64,000 nucleotides of DNA from Diorhabda sublineata. Lineage: Eukaryota > Arthropoda > Insecta > Coleoptera > Chrysomelidae. A program made the position numbers and the translations under genes. Shown piece after piece: positions 57,081-64,000 of the stretch. Numbering within the stretch: the first letter of the stretch is position 1; every line of letters begins with the position of its first letter. Below the pieces are notes generated by a model. The model did no database searches. It was not told where the DNA came from and was given only the letters and a program-made list of their open reading frames with translations. The stretch is taken from assembly GCF_026230105.1 (NCBI RefSeq), contig NC_079476.1:1819209-1883208 (forward strand), given 5' to 3'.

Positions 57081-60000
57081 TGTACACGATGTTCTGGAAG
57101 ATAGATTAAAAAATCTATGGAAGAGTGGAAGCTGCAGGTATAAATATCTATCAAATGACCGGAGATAAAATAATGAAAAAGACTAAAGATATTCCTATAA
57201 TTATTCGGAAATCGAAAATTCCTAATCAAAGAGCAAGTTTGTAGACGAGTTTGGATGTAATTAAATATATCTTGAAAAGGGAACTGTCCACGTTTTTACT
57301 CCTTGTTTTTAGTACAAATAATGGTGCACACGCCAGCAACTCCACCAAAACTGAAAGTAACAACTTTCTAATGAAGATGGATTCCTATTTTGAAAGTATT
57401 TGTACACGATGTTCTGGAAGATAGATCAAAAAATCTATGGAAGAGTGGAAGCTGCAGGTATAAATATCTATCAAATGACCAGAGAAAGAATAAGGAAAAA
57501 GACTAAAGATATTTCTATAACTATTCGGAAATCGAAAATTCCTAATCAAAGAGCAAGTTTGAAGACGAGTTTGGATGTAATTAAATATATCTTGAAAAGG
57601 GATCTGTCTACGTTTTTACTCCTTGTTTTTAGTACAAATAATGGTGCACACGCCAGCAACTCCACCAAAACTGAAAGTAACAACTTTCTAATGAAGATGG
57701 ATTTCTATTTTGAGAGTATTTGTACACGATGTTCTGGAAGATAGATAAAAAAATCTATGAAAGAGTGGAAGCTGCAGGTATAAATATCTATCAAATGACC
57801 AGAGAAAAAATAAGGAAAAAGACTAAAGATATTTCTATAATTATTCGGAAATCGAAAATTCCTAATCAAAGAGCAAGTTTGAAGACGAGTTTGGATGTAA
57901 TTGAATATATCTTGAAAAGGGATCTGTCTACGTTTTTACTCCTTGTTTTTAGTACAAATAATGGTGCACACGCCAGCAACTCCACCAAAACTGAAAGTAA
58001 CAACTTTCTAATGAAGATGGATTCCTATTTTGAAAGTATTTGTACACGATGTTCTGGAAGATAGATTAAAAAATCTATGGAAGAGTGGAAGCTGCAGGTA
58101 TAAATATCTATCAAATGACCAGAGAAAAAATAAGGAAAAAGACTAAAGATATTTCTATAATTATTCGGAAATCGAAAATTCCTAATCAAAGAGCAAGTTT
58201 GAAGACGAGTTTGGATGTAATTGAATATATCTTGAAAAGGGATCTGTCTACGTTTTTACTCCTTGTTTTTAGTACAAATAATGGTGCACACGCCAGCAAC
58301 TCCACCAAAACTGAAAGTAACAACTTTCTAATGAAGATGGATTCCTATTTTGAAAGTATTTGTACACGATGTTCTGGAAGATAGATTAAAAAATCTATGG
58401 AAGAGTGGAAGCTGCAGGTATAAATATCTATCAAATGACCGGAGATAAAATAATGAAAAAGACTAAAGATATTTCTATAATTATTCGGAAATCGAAAATT
58501 CCTAATCAAAGAGCAAGTTTGAAGACGAGTTTGGATGTAATTGAATATATCTTGAAAAGGGATCTGTCTACGTTTTTACTCCTTGTTTTTAGTACAAATA
58601 ATGGTGCACACGCCAGCAACTCCACCAAAACTGAAAGTAACAACTTTCTAATGAAGATGGATTCCTATTTTGAAAGTATTTGTACACGATGTTCTGGAAG
58701 ATAGATTAAAAAATCTATGGAAGAGTGGAAGCTGCAGGTATAAATATCTATCAAATGAACAGAGAAAGAATAAGGAAAAAGACTAAAGATATTTCTATAA
58801 CTATTCGGAAATCGAAAATTCCTAATCAAAGAGCAAGTTTGAAGACGAGTTTGGATGTAATTAAATATATCTTGAAAAGGGATCTGTCTACGTTTTTACT
58901 CCTTGTTTTTAGTACAAATAATGGTGCACACGCCAGCAACTCCACCAAAACTGAAAGTAACAACTTTCTAATGAAGATGGATTCCTATTTTGAAAGTATT
59001 TGTACACGATGTTCTGGAAGATAGATTAAAAAATCTATGGAAGAGTGGAAGCTGCAGGTATAAATATCTATCAAATGACCGGAGATAAAATAATGAAAAA
59101 GACTAAAGATATTTCTATAATTATTCGGAAATCGAAAATTCCTAATCAAAGAGCAAGTTTGAAGACGAGTTTGGATGTAATTGAATATATCTTGAAAAGG
59201 GATCTGTCTACGTTTTTACTCCTTGTTTTTAGTACAAATAATGGTGCACACGCCAGCAACTCCACCAAAACTGAAAGTAACAACTTTCTAATGAAGATGG
59301 ATTCCTATTTTGAAAGTATTTGTACACGATGTTCTGGAAGATAGATTAAAAAATCTATGGAAGAGTGGAAGCTGCAGGTATAAATATCTATCAAATGACC
59401 GGAGATAAAATAATGAAAAAGACTAAAGATATTTCTATAATTATTCGGAAATCGAAAATTCCTAATCAAAGAGCAAGTTTGTAGACGAGTTTGGATGTAA
59501 TTAAATATATCTTGAAAAGGGATCTGTCCACGTTTCTACTCCTTGTTTTTAGTACAAATAATGGTGCACACGCCAGCAACTCCACCAAAATTGAAAGTAA
59601 CAACTTTCTAATGAAGATGGATTCCTATTTTGAAAGTATTTGTACACGATGTTCTGGAAGATAGATTAAAAAATCTATGGAAGAGTGGAAGCTGCAGGTA
59701 TAAATATCTATCAAATGAACAGAGAAAGAATAAGGAAAAAGACTAAAGATATTTCTATAACTATTCGGAAATCGAAAATTCCTAATCAAAGAGCAAGTTT
59801 GAAGACGAGTTTGGATGTAATTAAATATATCTTGAAAAGGGATCTGTCTACGTTTTTACTCCTTGTTTTTAGTACAAATAATGGTGCACACGCCAGCAAC
59901 TCCACCAAAACTGAAAGTAACAACTTTCTAATGAAGATGGATTTCTATTTTGAGAGTATTTGTACACGATGTTCTGGAAGATAGATAAAAGAATCTATGA

Positions 60001-63000
60001 AAGAGTGGAAGCTGCAGGTATAAATATCTATCAAATGACCAGAGAAAAAATAAGGAAAAAGACTAAAGATATTTCTATAACTATTCGGAAATCGAAAATT
60101 CCTAATCAAAGAGCAAGTTTGAAGACGAGTTTGGATGTAATTAAATATATCTTGAAAAGGGATCTGTCTACGTTTTTACTCCTTGTTTTTAGTACAAATA
60201 ATGGTGCACACGCCAGCAACTCCACCAAAACTGAAAGTAACAACTTTCTAATGAAGATGGATTTCTATTTTGAGAGTATTTGTACACGATGTTCTAGAAG
60301 ATAGATAAAAAAATCTATGGAAGAGTGGAAGCTGCAGGTATAAATATCTATCAAATGACCAGAGAAAAAATAAGGAAAAAGACTAAAGATATTTCTATAA
60401 CTATTCGGAAATCGAAAATTCCTAATCAAAGAGCAAGTTTGTAGACGAGTTTGGATGTAATTAAATATATCTTGAAAAGGGATCTGTCCACGTTTTTACT
60501 CCTTGTTTTTAGTACAAATAATGGTGCACACGCCAGCAACTCCACCAAAACTGAAAGTAACAACTTTCTAATGAAGATGGATTTCTATTTTGAGAGTATT
60601 TGTACACGATGTTCTAGAAGATAGATAAAAAAATCTATGGAAGAGTGGAAGCTGCAGGTATAAATATCTATCAAATGACCAGAGAAAAAATAAGGAAAAA
60701 GACTAAAGATATTTCTATAACTATTCGGAAATCGAAAATTCCTAATCAAAGAGCAAGTTTGTAGACGAGTTTGGATGTAATTAAATATATCTTGAAAAGG
60801 GATCTGTCCACGTTTTTACTCCTTGTTTTTAGTACAAATAATGGTGCACACGCCAGCAACTCCACCAAAACTGAAAGTAACAACTTTCTAATGAAGATGG
60901 ATTTCTATTTTGAGAGTATTTGTACACGATGTTCTAGAAGATAGATAAAAAAATCTATGGAAGAGTGGAAGCTGCAGGTATAAATATCTATCAAATGACC
61001 AGAGAAAAAATAAGGAAAAAGACTAAAGATATTTCTATAACTATTCGGAAATCGAAAATTCCTAATCAAAGAGCAAGTTTGTAGACGAGTTTGGATGTAA
61101 TTAAATATATCTTGAAAAGGGATCTGTCCACGTTTTTACTCCTTGTTTTTAGTACAAATAATGGTGCACACGCCAGCAACTCCACCAAAACTGAAAGTAA
61201 CAACTTTCTAATGAAGATGGATTTCTATTTTGAGAGTATTTGTACACGATGTTCTGGAAGATAGATAAAAAAATCTATGAAAGAGTGGAAGCTGCAGGTA
61301 TAAATATCTATCAAATGACCAGAGAAAAAATAAGGAAAAAGACTAAAGATATTTCTATAACTATTCGGAAATCGAAAATTCCTAATCAAAGAGCAAGTTT
61401 GTAGACGAGTTTGGATGTAATTAAATATATCTTGAAAAGGGATCTGTCCACGTTTTTACTCCTTGTTTTTAGTACAAATAATGGTGCACACGCCAGCAAC
61501 TCCACCAAAACTGAAAGTAACAACTTTCTAATGAAGATGGATTTCTATTTTGAGAGTATTTGTACACGATGTTCTAGAAGATAGATAAAAAAATCTATGG
61601 AAGAGTGGAAGCTGCAGGTATAAATATCTATCAAATGACCAGAGAAAAAATAAGGAAAAAGACTAAAGATATTTCTATAACTATTCGGAAATCGAAAATT
61701 CCTAATCAAAGAGCAAGTTTGTAGACGAGTTTGGATGTAATTAAATATATCTTGAAAAGGGATCTGTCCACGTTTTTACTCCTTGTTTTTAGTACAAATA
61801 ATGGTGCACACGCCAGCAACTCCACCAAAACTGAAAGTAACAACTTTCTAATGAAGATGGATTTCTATTTTGAGAGTATTTGTACACGATGTTCTGGAAG
61901 ATAGATAAAAAAATCTATGGAAGAGTGGAAGCTGCAGGTATAAATATCTATCAAATGACCAGAGAAAAAATAAGGAAAAAGACTAAAGATATTTCTATAA
62001 CTATTCGGAAATCGAAAATTCCTAATCAAAGAGCAAGTTTGTAGACGAGTTTGGATGTAATTAAATATATCTTGAAAAGGGATCTGTCCACGTTTTTACT
62101 CCTTGTTTTTAGTACAAATAATGGTGCACACGCCAGCAACTCCACCAAAACTGAAAGTAACAACTTTCTAATGAAGATGGATTTCTATTTTGAGAGTATT
62201 TGTACACGATGTTCTGGAAGATAGATAAAAAAATCTATGAAAGAGTGGAAGCTGCAGGTATAAATATCTATCAAATGACCAGAGAAAAAATAAGGAAAAA
62301 GACTAAAGATATTTCTATAACTATTCGGAAATCGAAAATTCCTAATCAAAGAGCAAGTTTGAAGACGAGTTTGGATGTAATTAAATATATCTTGAAAAGG
62401 GATCTGTCCACGTTTTTACTCCTTGTTTTTAGTACAAATAATGGTGCACACGCCAGCAACTCCACCAAAACTGAATGTAACAACTTTCTAATGAAGATGG
62501 ATTCCTATTTTGAAAGTATTTGTACACGATGTTCTGGAAGATAGATAAGAAAATCTATGAAAGAGTGGAAGCTGCAGGTATAAATATCTATCAAATGACC
62601 GGAGATAAAATAATGAAAAAGACTAAAGATATTTCTATAACTATTCGGAAATCGAAAATTCCTAATCAAAGAGCAAGTTTGAAGACGAGTTTGGATGTAA
62701 TTAAATATATCTTGAAAAGGGATCTGTCCACGTTTTTACTCCTTGTTTATAGTACAAATAATGGTGCACACGCCATCAACTCCTCCAAAATTGAAAGTAA
62801 CAACTTTCTAATGAAGATGGATTCCTATTTTGAAAGTATTTGTACACGATGTTCTGGAAGATAGATAAGAAAATCTATGAAAGAGTGGAAGCTGCAGGTA
62901 TAAATATCTATCAAATGACCGGAGATAAAATAATGAAAAAGACTAAAGATATTTCTATAACTATTCGGAAATCGAAAATTCCTAATCAAAGAGCAAGTTT

Positions 63001-64000
63001 GAAGACGAGTTTGGATGTAATTAAATATATCTTGAAAAGGGATCTGTCCACGTTTTTACTCCTTGTTTATAGTACAAATAATGGTGCACACGCCATCAAC
63101 TCCTCCAAAATTGAAAGTAACAACTTTCTAATGAAGATGGATTCCTATTTTGAAAGTATTTGTACACGATGTTCTGGAAGATAGATAAGAAAATCTATGA
63201 AAGAATGGAAGCTGCAGGTATAAATATCTATCAAATGACCGGAGATAAAATAATGAAAAAGACTAAAGATATTTCTATAACTATTCGGAAATCGAAAATT
63301 CCTAATCAAAGAGCAAGTTTGAAGACGAGTTTGGATGTAATTAAATATATCTTGAAAAGGGATCTGTCCACGTTTTTACTCCTTGTTTTTAGTACAAATA
63401 AAGGTGCACACGCCAGCAACTCCACCAAAACTGAAAGTAACAACTTTCTAATGAAGATGGATTTCTATTTTGAGAGTATTTGTACACGATGTTCTGGAAG
63501 ATAGATAAAAAAATCTATGAAAGAGTGGAAGCTGCAGGTATAAATATCTATCAAATGACCGGAGATAAAATAATGAAAAAGACTAAAGATATTTCTATAA
63601 CTATTCGGAAATCGAAAATTCCTAATCAAAGAGCAAGTTTGAAGACGAGTTTGGATGTAATTAAATATATCTTGAAAAGGGATCTGTCCACGTTTTTACT
63701 CCTTGTTTATAGTACAAATAATGGTGCACACGCCATCAACTCCTCCAAAATTGAAAGTAACAACTTTCTAATGAAGATGGATTTCTATTTTGAGAGTATT
63801 TGTACACGATGTTCTGGAAGATAGATAAAAAAATCTATGAAAGAGTGGAAGCTGCAGGTATAAATATCTATCAAATGACCGGAGATAAAATAATGAAAAA
63901 GACTAAAGATATTTCTATAACTATTCGGAAATCGAAAATTCCTAATCAAAGAGCAAGTTTGAAGACGAGTTTGGATGTAATTAAATATATCTTGAAAAGG
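57081..64000 (+). repeat. 320-bp satellite array, 21 full copies plus one partial, running off the window
   Basis: TGTACACGATGTTCTGGAAG (or TTCTAGAAG) recurs at 57081 and every 320 bp exactly to 63801, with no length change in 6.9 kb. Subtypes differ at linked sites: ACCGGAGATAAAATAATG, ACCAGAGAAAAAATAAGG or AACAGAGAAAGAATAAGG near unit base 100; GAAGACGAG or GTAGACGAG; GTAATTAAATA or GTAATTGAATA; TCTGTCCA or TCTGTCTA. Units from 60281 to 62200 (six in a row) all carry the GTAGACGAG form and are nearly identical. Units at 62521, 62841 and 63481 share CATCAACTCCTCC. Most units are open for about 110 codons, but eight of 21 have the TAG, so the frame is not maintained. Confidence 0.98.

Noticed and set aside
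57400..63824. Repeated frames of 99-114 codons in the 320-bp array as a tandem gene family
   Set aside because: The first codon of the 114-codon frames is TTG, not ATG. Eight of 21 units carry an in-frame TAG. Variants include many amino-acid changes (Lys/Glu, Ser/Phe), and the frame simply follows from the exact repeat period.

Overview
This is AT-rich, gene-poor eukaryotic nuclear DNA, almost certainly from an insect. The evidence is the company of decayed mariner/Tc1, hAT, Helitron and non-LTR (LINE) elements, spliceosomal introns with GT/AG borders, a THAP-type gene fragment and several satellite arrays. There are no bacterial features: no operons, ribosome binding sites or long ORFs. The order cannot be fixed from sequence alone; a beetle or another insect with a large repeat-rich genome would fit.

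Layout. 1-2365 is the 3' end of a Helitron whose helicase is split by an insert carrying a broken gene and a 181-bp array. 2.4-12.3 kb holds a palindromic element, mariner relics, a complete 223-bp hAT MITE and a LINE relic. 12.4-16.5 kb is the most gene-like stretch: a likely 3'-terminal exon on the minus strand, a possible two-exon 5' end on the plus strand, and a broken THAP gene. 17.5-18.8 kb is a complete non-autonomous Helitron with a 186-bp array inside. 19-31 kb is LINE and mariner debris, a 70-bp array and a foldback element. 33-37.5 kb has an LTR-like block, a mariner 5' end and a 185-bp satellite. 38.6-40.9 kb has short repeat elements and an inverted module pair enclosing a 48-bp minisatellite. 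A GC-rich likely host exon lies at 41.9-42.0 kb on the minus strand. 42.7-56.5 kb contains more mariner and LINE relics, a complete hAT element with perfect 8-bp target duplications (50290-52905) and a Tc1-like element with both terminal repeats. From 56.7 kb to the end is an exact 320-bp satellite that runs off the window.

No intact protein-coding gene is visible. The best host candidates are exons at 41868-42009 and 12376-12828 (minus strand, compatible reading phase, so possibly one gene with a long intron) and at about 13800-13860 and 15173-15397 (plus strand). Everything else recognisable is mobile or tandem-repeat DNA. The most unusual features are a roughly 100-bp module found in three topologies (back-to-back, face-to-face and tandem), the indel-free 320-bp satellite with an older, longer relative at its edge, and three apparently unrelated arrays with monomers of 181, 185 and 186 bp.
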